DNA of 64,000 nucleotides, from assembly GCA_034509755.1 (NCBI GenBank), contig CM067541.1:8668001-8732000 (forward strand). The letters run 5' to 3'. The notes under the pieces were generated by a model. That model made no database searches, was not told where the DNA came from, and saw only the letters and a program-made list of their open reading frames with translations. This document shows, piece by piece, positions 23,144 through 33,158 of the stretch. The DNA is from Anisodus tanguticus (lineage: Eukaryota; Streptophyta; Magnoliopsida; Solanales; Solanaceae). Numbering within the stretch: position 1 is the first letter of the stretch; the number at the start of each line of letters is the position of its first letter. A program made the translations under genes and the position numbers.

Positions 23144-23746
23144 GGAATTCATGGTGGATACCCAACCTTGTTCACGCATGGTTTCCTTGTGGACTAACGA
23201 AGCCATGTAAAGACTCATATTTGTACATTTCCTATTCCTATGATGAGTACATTTTGTGAGGTTAAGCTTTTTAGCTTTTAATGAGCCCAAAATTTTGGTG
23301 GTTTTATTGAGACGGACTTGATGAATTCACCGCATATATATTGAGAGGTTGAGCTAAGACTCTTAATGGTTTCATATCCCAGGGTCTGGGTGGTCTATGT
23401 GATAAACTTGATGAAATTACTTACTTGAGTGTGAATATTTGGCCACCTTCTATGAAAGACTTGGGCAGTTTTTCTAGAGCACTCATGAGCATCCCAAGTA
23501 TAATGGCCTTTGTTGGTTGGTTATCGCGGAACTCATAATATTTAAAGGTAAGATATGTGTTATTAGGAGTTATTTCTTAGTTGGGAGAGTTCCAAATTCG
23601 TCCACTCTCTTGATAAAGAAGTTGTCTAATTTCACTATGTGTTGGTTCAATTGCAAGACACCAATACTTAAGTATCAAGCCTACTTAGATGCTCAGAACT
23701 ATTCTTGTTTGTGTTGTTTATTTTTCCTTTGCATTTGTGGGGAATT

Positions 23747-24197
23747 TGTTGGAAATAATTCAAAGGATGGAGCAATTTTAATGAATTTGTAACTGTAGCT
23801 TGATTTCAAGTTTTAATAAATTCGTAACTGTAACTTGATTTCTGCCCCTCTACTGATTTCTCTCATTTATTTCCCCTTCGGTTATGATTTGTTTCCTGCT
23901 TTAAAAGGATCATTTGGGGTTGCTTTTGAAAAAGATACAAAACATTCTTCTTCTCTTATCTTCTGGGAATTCTTGGTTCTGAGCATAGTTATGGGTTCCT
24001 AATTTCCCTTATTTGAGTGCACATTAGGGGAAATTGTTGTGTAAATATTAGGGGTAACGCCAAATTCGATCGCACATAGTGGGGGCAAATTTTGTTTCTA
24101 AGACAATGTTCCTTAACACGTCACAACTTCACATATATATCAAATATTCTGCCCTCTTACCTAACCAGTTTCGATTTTGCAGTACTCAGTTCTTACA
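23747..24197 (+). repeat. 3' LTR of copia element 1
   Basis: Same termini as the 5' LTR. It is preceded by a weak purine tract, GTGGGGAATT (23737-23746), as the plus-strand primer site. Confidence 0.95.
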
Positions 24198-24337
24198 TAA
24201 TCATCAATGGCTTCTTGGGTTGTGTGTATTGGCTGACGTAACTAAATTGAAATCTTCTGTCTGCTTTTTCTTTTGGAGTTGAGGGTAGAGTGTAAATACT
24301 ACTCCTACTAGGTTGTAAAGTTGTAATAATGTAATTT

Positions 24338-24339
<2 letters not shown>

Positions 24340-24379
<40 letters not shown>
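24340..24379. repeat. (TAA)n microsatellite
   Basis: About 13 AAT/TAA units directly beside the end of a minus-strand RTE/SINE tail, consistent with expansion of the retroposon's own 3' end. Confidence 0.95.
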
Positions 24380-24380
<1 letters not shown>

Positions 24381-24486
24381 TATTCAGTATAATTTCATAA
24401 GTAGGGTTTGAGAATGGTAGAGTGTACACATACCTTATTCCTACCTTGAAATGTAGAGATTATTTTCGATAGATTCTCGGCTCAAG
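24380..24486 (-). mobile_element. RTE/TS-SINE 3' tail, split by copia element 2
   Basis: Inverse-strand tail words GGTAGAGTGTACACATACC, a degraded hairpin and GATTCTCGGCTCAAGA are present. Copia element 2 begins eight bases further right. Confidence 0.75.
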
Positions 24487-24493
24487 AAAAAAC

Positions 24494-24930
24494 TGTAAGA
24501 ATAATGTCTTTTTAATGAGACATTTGATGTGACCCACATATTATGATAACTGATTATTTATCATATCATCCAAGTAAATAATAATAATAGCAGATAATCT
24601 TTTTGGTTATGCATATTCGGAAGTTTTCTTGATGGGAGGAAACTTTTTATTAGGAGTCCCTAGGGTAACCATATTTTACGGAGGAGTCCCTAGGTTAAAG
24701 TTTTCTGCCTAAGAGTCTCTAGCCTACCCATGTATATGTCTGTGACTCCATCAGTCCAAAATTCTAAAATTGTGATAGGCTAGTCTAGAAGGCTCTAGGG
24801 TTTACTATTAGGGTTACAACACGGTGCTAGAAGAAAGGTGATTCCCACGACACTTGAACAACTATGGCTGAAGGTAAGTTACTATTTAGTTTTCCGCTGC
24901 TTGACTCTATGTATGCGTTTAAAATCAACA
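24494..24930 (+). repeat. 5' LTR of copia element 2
   Basis: Starts TGTAAGAATAATGTC and ends AAAATCAACA. It carries ATGGCTGAAGGTAAGT near its end (24864-24879), an ATG followed by a consensus splice donor; the same words occur in the 3' LTR. Confidence 0.9.
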
Positions 24931-24932
24931 TG

Positions 24933-24945
24933 TGGCATCAGATCC
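24933..24945 (+). promoter_or_regulatory. Primer-binding site of copia element 2
   Basis: TGGCATCAGATCC lies two bases after the LTR and is close to the initiator-Met tRNA primer site TGGTATCAGAGC. Confidence 0.75.
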
Positions 24946-26183
24946 TACCTTTAGCCGTGTTGTTCAGTGTTTCAATATAACTCATATTTGATTTTGAGTT
25001 GTGACTGTATAATTAAAAGAAATTCATAAACACATGATCAGAAAGTTTCGGTGGCAGAATGTTTGATTAAATCGTCTATTCCAATTTTGACGTGTCTTAG
25101 ACAATCTTGATGTGTTTTTGAATTCCATGAAGCATTAAGCAGAATAGACGGATGACTGAACTGCCTTTCCTTTCGAACTGAACTATCGGTAACGAAACTC
25201 TGTCAATTTTTGTTGCCGAATTATTTAATCTATATGAAGTGGTTCAAGGATGTTTATGGATAGTTTGTATATGGTGGGGCTTTCATCACTTTGTATATTA
25301 ATGGTAGATCTATATGTTTATAGTTGTTCTCTCATCTATGATTTAGTACTTCGCATAATACACCTTGTAGAATATTCATTATATGCCAACTTGAGGAGAA
25401 TCAGATCTGCCTTGGTATACAGGAATTAGTGTTGATATTGGAAATTTAATTTGATTGGTTTGGTAATTACATCTTTATGTATACATTTAATTAAGTGCCC
25501 AGTTACGGTTTCAATATGCTTAGGTTTCTCTTTCCACTTTTGGCAAATCATAGTGTTGTCTATTATTTTGAAAATGGAAAAACTTTTTGGTTGATACAGA
25601 AATATGTCTATAAAGTTTGCTTTTGCTCAATTAGATTTTTATATTTTAATTAATATAAGATCTAACTTTGGGGTAATAAAGCTTTACGCTTATATCCAGT
25701 TTACCCATTATGAAGTCAATCAACATTTTATTAAAGTTGATGATAAAGTTTAATTGCTGTGAGATGTCGTTTTGAGTTTTCTTTGTATCTTGTGCTTAGG
25801 ACTAGCCACAACATCTTGAGTATTTGATATAAAAGAAATTAAGTTGTTTAATCGCATTTAGTTTAGTGATTAAAAATTATAACGACATTCATTTAGTCCA
25901 GCTATCTCATTAAGATGGTAATCCGGCCCCACAGGGAAGTAACTATTTTGGTGAGATTAATTGGAACGAGATAGTAAATCTTTTAATTTGAAAATTATCC
26001 TATGCCCTAGATTGTTTTCTAGTTTTATTTTGGTTTACTAGTCTAATAAAGTTAAGTAAAGTCTATGCATGAGTTGCAACCTCTGCCCATAGAAAGGTTT
26101 AGAATTTACTTAGAATCGGTATTTACGCAATTCACTTTGATGGTTTGTACTTCATAACTTATGTGTGTATCCTTGTTTTGCAG
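24946..26183 (+). other. Leader-like stretch where gag is expected
   Basis: No gag matrix, capsid or zinc-knuckle motif occurs in any frame. The stretch ends in a pyrimidine-rich CCTTGTTTTGCAG acceptor-like site at 26171-26183. It may be an intron-like leader or the scar of an internal deletion. Confidence 0.55.
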
Positions 26184-29100
26184 CTTACACAATTTTTCCC
26201 ACTGCCAAAACCATGCAGGGTTTTCTAACTCTAAGGAAGGCGATGGGAAGTGAACAAAATGTTTATTCTGGTAATGGGATGACATCACATGTGGAAGGCG
26301 TGGGGACTTACAGGCTCATTTTGAAAGATGATTTTCAATTAGATTTAGAAAAAACATTTATGTTCCATCGTATTCTAGAAATTTAATTTCTCTTTCAAGA
26401 CTATCAGTTGCTGGTTATGATTTCAATTTTCATTTTTCTTCGGTAAAACTTTTGAAAGATAATAAAGATATTGGTTTTAGAAATTTGGATGGAAGATTAT
26501 TTAATTTTGAGCTAGACGCCACGATTGAATGTAATGTTTTAACTCTGCATGATAAATAAGTTGGCATTAAGCGATGTATTATCAATGAGAACTCATCAAG
26601 TCTTTGACACAAGAGATTGGGACATATCTCTATTCAAAGAATCAAAAGGTTGGTTAATGAAAGAGTTCTAAGAGCTCTTGATTTTTCTGACTTTGGGACT
26701 TGTGTGGACGACATAAAGGGTAAGCAGACCAACAAATCCACTAAAGGTGCCAAAAGGAGTTCTCAGTTGCTTGAGATCATACATACAGATATTTGTGGAC
26801 CTTTTCCTACCCCTTGATTGAATGGTGAGATATATTTTATCTATTTTATTGAATGACTATTCGAGATACATGTATCTCTATTTTTTGTTCAACAAATCAG
26901 AAACACTTAATGCTTTTAAAGTTTATAAAATAGAAGGAAAGAAACAAACAGGAGCTCAGATCAAAATTGTAAGGTCTGACAGGGATGGAGAATATTATGG
27001 TAGGTACACAGATAAGGGACAAGCTAAGGGTCCATTTGCTGAGTTCCTTTAAAGTGAAGGTATAATTGCTCAATATACCATGTCAGGAACACCACAATAA
27101 AATGGTGTGACAGAAAGAAGAAACCGGACATTATTGGACATGAGAAGAAGCATGATTAGCAGATCAAGTTTACCTTTATCCTCATGGAGTGAAGCCTTAA
27201 AAATTATTGTGTATATTTTAAATAGGGTTCCATCCAAGGCTGTCCTAAAACGCCTTTTGAATTATGGAAATGATGAAAACCTAATTTATGCCATTTACAT
27301 GTGTTGGAGATGTCCAGTTTAGGTGAGGGTTTTTAACTCACATTTGAAAAAATTGGATGAAAGAACAATTAGCGATTTCTTTATAGGATATGTTGTTATC
27401 TGTAAAAGATTTAGGTTCTATTGTCCTTCTTATTCTCCTAAAATTGTTGAGGCTGGAAATGCTAACTTTCTCGAGGAACATGAAGTTAGTGAGAGTGGTT
27501 CGACTCAAGTGGTGGAATTGAAAGAAACAAAGGAACCACCTTTGGTGACCTTTATATATTGGGAACTTGAATGTTGCTCAGATAAATTCTCATGAATTAT
27601 CCGAAGAGCAAGAAGTTCAAAAGCTGCCACCACTTGAGAAGTCACATGAAGATCAACTCGTTTTACCTGAATCCATTGAAGGAGTGTCCGAACTAGTGGG
27701 AGTAAGAAAATCCTTAAGAATTCGCAAACTAGCAATTTCTAGTGACTATGTTGTATACCTTCAAGAGTCTAATCATGATATTGGACTAAAATATGATCCA
27801 TGCTCCTTTTCACAAGCCATAAGTGGAGAGAACTCCAAATTTTAGTATGATACCATGAAAGAAGAGTTGGAATCTATGGCCAAGAATAAAGTCTGGAATC
27901 TCGTTGAATTACTAGAAGGAGTCTCTACTATAAGATCCAAATGGGTTTATAAAATAAAAAGAGACTCATATGATAATATTGAATGATATAAAGTCAAATT
28001 TGTAGCCAAAGGTTTTACTCAAAAGAAGGCATTGACTATCATGAAACATTTTCTCCGGTTTCAAAGAAGAATTCATTAAGAATAATCATGGCATTAGTAG
28101 CTCATTTTGATTTAGAACTATATCAAATGGATGTGAAAACGGCTTTATTGAATGGAGATCTTGAAGAGGAGGTATACACGCGTCAGTCTGAAGGTTTTTG
28201 TGATAAGGATAAAAGTCACATTGTTTGCAAGTTGAATAAATCCATTTATGAACTAAAACAGGCTTCCCGCCAATGGTATATTAAATTTCATGTGTTGTTG
28301 CTTCATTTGAATTTATGGAGAACATCATTGATCAGTGTATATACTTTAATATAAGTGGGAGCAAATATTTTTTTTAGTCTTATATGAGGATGATGTTTTA
28401 CTTGCTAGTAGTGATTTGAGATTTGCATGATATGAAACAGTTTCTTATTCAAAATTTTGAGATAAAAGGATATGGGTGAAGCTTCATATGTCATTGGCAT
28501 AGAGATTCACATAGATAGATCTCAAAGATTATGTGGACTATCTCAAAAGGCCTACATTGAAAGAATTTTGGAAAGATTCGGAATGAATAACTATTCACCT
28601 ATAGCAGCACCCATCATTAAAGGTGATAAATTCTCATTGAATAAATGTCCATAGAATGCATTGGAACAATAGCAAATGAAAGGCATTCCTTATGCTTCAC
28701 TTGTTGGAAGCCTTATGTATGCACTAGACCTGATATAGTTTTTGCAGTAGGAATACTTGACAGATATCAAAGTAACTCTGGTCTTGATCACTGAAAAGCT
28801 GGTAAAAGGGTTTTGAGATATTTTCAAGGAACCAAATATCTTAAGCTCATATACAGATATTCTGGCTCATTGGAGGTCATTGAATATTCAGACTCTGATT
28901 TGGGTGGATGCAAGGACTCTGGTAAATCTACTTCTAGATACATTTTTATTCTTGTTGGAGGTGTTGTATCTTGGAGGAATGTTAAGCAAACCATTGTTGC
29001 AACATCCACAATGAAAGCTGAATTTATAGCATGCTATGAAACTACATCACAAGCGTTATGGTTGAAGAATTTTATTTTGGTCCTTAGAGTTGTCGATTCT

Positions 29101-29347
29101 ATTGCAAGGCCATTGATTTTGTGATAATTCAGCTGTCGTATTTTTTTCAAAGAATAATAAAAGTGACAGCCGAAATAAGCACATCGACATAAAGTATTTG
29201 ATGGTTAGAGACTATGTCAAGAAGCAAGATGTGAGTTTTGGACATGTTAGTACTACTTTGATGATTGTTGATCCTATGACTAAGGGTTTACCAGCTAACG
29301 TTTTCAAGGATCATGTAACCTGTATGAGTCTTAGTAACTCATTTTAA
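26184..29347 (+). pseudogene. Broken copia pol of element 2
   Basis: The protein homology starts inside protease (TMQGFLTLRK, SHVEGVGTYRLIL). GAG-pre-integrase has LGHISIQRIKRLVNE (26615). The integrase core has IHTDICGPFPTP and RSDRDGEYYG. Reverse transcriptase has MDVKTALLNGDLEEE (28130), and its catalytic YADD is changed to YEDD near 28383. RNase H shows KQTIVATSTMKAEF (28984). At least eight stops or frameshifts interrupt it. Confidence 0.92.
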
Positions 29348-29689
29348 GTATTACTTTATTCTCTAACACTTTGTTAGACATTATTGTTTCTTTATTATAC
29401 ATGATAGTGCACATTTTGATTTTCATGTATTATGTTGTGATCATTGGATCAATAAAGTTGGACTCTGAATGACTTACATTAAGTTTATTCATAAAGTTAT
29501 TGGACACTTTGTTAGAATATATTATACATCGTAATACATAGAAGGAAGTGTTTGTCTAAGAGCATGACCGCCATGATTCGTGTAGAAATGTGTTCTAGTT
29601 GAAGTGATTGTTGCATAACAGTTTAGTCGAGTGAATAAAGTTTATGGCCATGATTTTCACTCAAACATTATCTGATTTAATATGCGAGC

Positions 29690-30108
29690 CAAGTGGGAGA
29701 ATGTAAGAATGACGTCTCTTTAATGAGACATTTAAAGTGGCCCACATATTATGATAACATATTATTTACCTTGTCTTCCAAGTAAATAATAATTATAGTA
29801 GATAATATTTTTGGTTATGCATATCCAGAAGTTCCCTTGATGGGAGGAATTTTTTTATTAGGAGTCCCTAGGGTAACCATATTTTATGGAGGAGTCCCTA
29901 GGGTTAAAGTTTTCTGCCTAAGAGTTCTCAGTCTACCTATAAATACGCATGTGACTCCATCAATCCATCATTCTAAAATTGTGATAGGCTAGTCTAGAAG
30001 GCTCTAGGGTTTACTATTATGGTTACAACACGGTGCTAGAAGAAATGTGATTTCCACGACACTTGAACAACTATGGCTGAAGGTAAGTTTCTATTTAGTT
30101 TTTGCTGC
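29690..30108 (+). repeat. Purine tract and truncated 3' LTR of copia element 2
   Basis: The tract AAGTGGGAGAA (29691-29701) precedes the LTR start TGTAAGAATGACGTC at 29702. Similarity to the 5' LTR ends at GCTGC (30104-30108). Confidence 0.9.
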
Positions 30109-30110
30109 GT

Positions 30111-30415
30111 TCTAGCTTGTAGGGTGAGGATTGTCCAAGTCCATATAAGGAGTCTATGTTCCCATTCCATTTTCGATGTGGGACTCTTAACACTCCCCCG
30201 CACGTCCATACCTCGTTAACTGGAGCGTGGACAATATAATTTGGGAGCCCAACATCGGTGAACAAAGAATTAGAATGGGCCTAATTCTGATAGCATGTAA
30301 AAAATGGATTTTGGGCCTAACTCAACCCCAAAAGCTAACTTGTAGGGTGGAGATTGTCCAAGTCCATATAAGAAGTCCATATTCTCATTCTATTTTCGAT
30401 GTGAAACTCTTAACA
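30111..30415 (+). mobile_element. TRIM-like pair of short LTRs
   Basis: Two direct copies of about 78 bases (30114-30191 and about 30338-30415) share TTGTAGGGTG, ATTGTCCAAGTCCATATAAG, TTTTCGATGTG and CTCTTAACA. A 146-base spacer between them holds the words GGAGCGTGGACAATATAATT and AGCCCAACATCGG. The right copy probably begins at TGATAGCATG (30286). This resembles terminal-repeat retrotransposons in miniature, but the left LTR is truncated at the junction with copia element 2. Confidence 0.55.
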
Positions 30416-30420
30416 TGAAT

Positions 30421-30597
30421 AACAATACAATAATATTATTAAAATTAATTGCACCTCAATTTTGGTTAAGCTTAGTTTAAAGTCCTTTTTTGTTGTGTAT
30501 CCATTTCTTGATGACTCTCATTGTACACCATTGTCATTCCCACGTCAGTGTATGGCCTCTTGTTATGTTTTTTCTCTGGAAATTTTGCCTGTTAACC
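30421..30597. other. Short intergenic stretch
   Basis: No feature seen. Bases 30598-30605 (ATTTTGAG) are the left target duplication of the next element. Confidence 0.5.
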
Positions 30598-30605
30598 ATT
30601 TTGAG

Positions 30606-31394
30606 TAGAGATGGCAATGGATCTTGGACCCGATCCGGATCCGATGAATCCAGATCCGTTTTATAGGATATGGATCTTCAAAATTTGGACCCAACGGATC
30701 CGGATCGGACCCGGATCCATTTCTGACGGATCGGATCTGGATATGGATCTAGTATTTGAGATCCGTATCCGATCCAGATCCGACCCGTGGATCCGTTTTT
30801 TATTAAATATATTCATAACCTAGAATGTAATTTTATAAGTATTTTCTTAAAATTGCTAAGCACATCCTTGCAAGTTTAATTTATCTCCGCGTTAACTCAA
30901 AAACCCAAAAATAAATAGGTAACTTCGATAATAAAATCAATGTTATATTAGTGAATGACTAACATCTCCATAGACAAGTAGTTAAAATTATATTCATTTC
31001 ATTTGTGAAGATTCCAAGCACATTCAAGTTCTGCATTGTGGAAATACTAGTCATCATTTTCCACAACTATTGTCATTGTCCAACATTTTCAATTAATAGC
31101 TCACAATCAAAACGAGACAACGAACAAAATATCTCATATGAACATTTCAAAATTGTAACACAGTAAACTGTTAGCTAAGTAAAAATCGTTTGTCTGTTTT
31201 AAAAAAATTCTTAGCAAGGCAAATTTTTTTACATGTGGATCCAGATCCGATCCGTGGACCCGGTGGATCCGGATTTGGATCTGATTTTTATGGACCCGAC
31301 GGTTATGGATCCGGATCTGGATTCGGGTATGAAAACCGGATCTGGATCTGGATCTAGTAGGATCCGGTCCAGATCCGATCCGTTGCCATCCCTA
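30606..31394. mobile_element. Non-autonomous hAT element with GGATCC-rich arms
   Basis: The 15-base termini are TAGAGATGGCAATGG and the inverse of CCGTTGCCATCCCTA (two mismatches). They are flanked by a perfect 8-base duplication ATTTTGAG (30598-30605 and 31395-31402). Each arm (about 190 and 170 bases) is a dense array of GGATCCGGATC-type words in inverted orientation. The 440-base centre is AT-rich and non-coding. Size 789 bases. Confidence 0.93.
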
Positions 31395-31402
31395 ATTTTG
31401 AG

Positions 31403-32774
31403 GTTATTGGCGTATTGTTTTTTTCCTGTGGTTGATTTATTGTTTGGTTTGTTTTACATGGGATTTTGCATGATGAAGTGGATTGTAGTTCCCTATCCAT
31501 TTCCATCACAGGAGATGGTTAAGAGTTAATAGGGACCCATTTATCTATTGCTCCCACACTGCAATTTTTTTCCTAAACAATTTTCCATATTCGTTTTAGA
31601 ATCCCGTTAATTCAAAGTATCTATTAAAGGAGAAATTTTCTTTACCAAATTTTCCACTTTGTGTACTTGATTTAGTCATGAAAATTTATAAAAGATTAAT
31701 AACGAATAAAATCCGCACAATGGAATGCACGTATTATGATCTCCTTGTAACATCAAGGGGTGACTCTTTTGCAAAGTAAGTTTAATTTGTAGGCATTTAA
31801 TTACAACCAATCGGATTGACATTTACTTCACAAGTAAACCACTGGTTCAAACATAAGATTAAAGATGACGATAGTCGGTATTTACTCATGAAAACATGAT
31901 TCACCCAATTTGATCAAGTTTGTTTGGTGAATGATCATTTTATTTATTAACTCAATTGACATTGCTCTGCCCAAATTCTACTTATCTAAAAGGTAGGTTG
32001 ATTTAGGCTAGTATGTAGCTTAATTTGATTCATGAGAAATCTTGTCAAAATATTTAAATATTTTTTATTTGATATGTTATATATAATTATAATAAAGAAG
32101 AAGAAAAGTTTTATTATTTTTGTTCGGTAGTTAAACAAACAAAAAAAAATTAAAATTAGATAAAGTTAGACGAGTTGGACTACGACACATTGTTTAGCTC
32201 ACGATTCAACCCATCTCAGCTCAACTAGCTTTTAGGTTGTGTCGGCCAATGATTCATTTATCGATTCTCATTTTAAACTACCCAAATTTAACTCAAACTA
32301 TCCATTTCTCATTTTGAAAGCTTTTAAACTTTAGAAATTAAAAAACAAAAAAAACACAAGTGTAGCAAATTTGGTTCAATCCCTCAATTTAGTAGATTCA
32401 ATGCAATTCGATTCGACCTAATATTAGATATATTTTGAATTAGAATAAACTCGTGGTGTGGACCATATGACCCATTTTTCTACATAAATTCTCCTCAATT
32501 TGCCACCCCTATAAATACTACTAACATTAATTGTTGACTTTATGTCTTAAATTCTAGTAGATTCATTCGACCTTGAGAAACTCGTGGTGTGGACCAGCGA
32601 AGAAACACTCAATTTTTGGCACTGCACGATCTAAGCGCGATCATGGACAACCTCTGAGAGTTGAGAGCTTAGTCACGTTACCTGAATTCTAATCCTATTA
32701 TGTTCTCACTGACCTTGTAGGTTGGCAATCATTGAGTACCGGGAATATTATTTGGGATCTCACATGTTGTATTC
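31403..32774. other. AT-rich intergenic DNA, nothing recognised
   Basis: No coding motif, terminal repeat or tandem repeat of note was seen in this 1.37-kb stretch. Confidence 0.55.
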
Positions 32775-33158
32775 TTTTTTTTGGTAACTAACTTTTTTCA
32801 TTAATCACCAGTGAATAATTACAAAATGATAGTAAGTTAAACCCCACTTGCTATTTCCTAAGTTTGAACTAGTCTACTCAATAGAAAGAAACCAGCTACA
32901 GCTTAAACTACAAATTGTTGAACCTTAGCTGCTATCCCTCTACTAGCTCTAACACTACAAGCATATGCAACCTCTCTAGCTAACAGTTCCCATCCCCTAC
33001 TCTTGTGTTAAAAAAAAATTCACTAATTTCTCTTCAACAAGACATCATACATACAAGAGTTTGAAGAGTTGAGCTGTTTGAGACTTCCCTTTGCAACACT
33101 TGATGAGCTGCTGCAAATGATGATCCCAGCAAGTGTTGAAATTGTATTGCAGCTGAGC

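Larger units (their letters stand above)
18839..24197 (+). mobile_element. Ty1/copia retrotransposon 1, full-length but degenerate
   Basis: Two LTRs (18839-19292 and 23747-24197) bound a 4.45-kb interior, and the whole is flanked by a perfect duplication TAATC (18834-18838 and 24198-24202). By hand count the LTRs differ at about 30 of 450 positions, so the insertion is old. The interior has copia order: gag with zinc knuckle, protease, integrase, reverse transcriptase, RNase H. Many stops and frameshifts make it inactive. Confidence 0.96.
24494..30108 (+). mobile_element. Ty1/copia retrotransposon 2, gag-less, 3' LTR truncated
   Basis: The 5' LTR (24494-24930) and 3' LTR (29702-30108) share more than 400 aligned bases. 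The 3' copy stops short of the CA end by about 25 bases, where a TRIM-like sequence begins, so no target duplication survives. A primer site and purine tract are present. The interior retains part of protease, integrase, reverse transcriptase and RNase H, but gag is missing; its place is taken by 1.25 kb with no gag-like frame. Confidence 0.9.

Noticed and set aside
30611..31529. Asp/Pro-rich open frames over the GGATCC arrays
   Set aside because: They are translations of short DNA repeats in hAT arms. The composition comes from the array, not from a protein.
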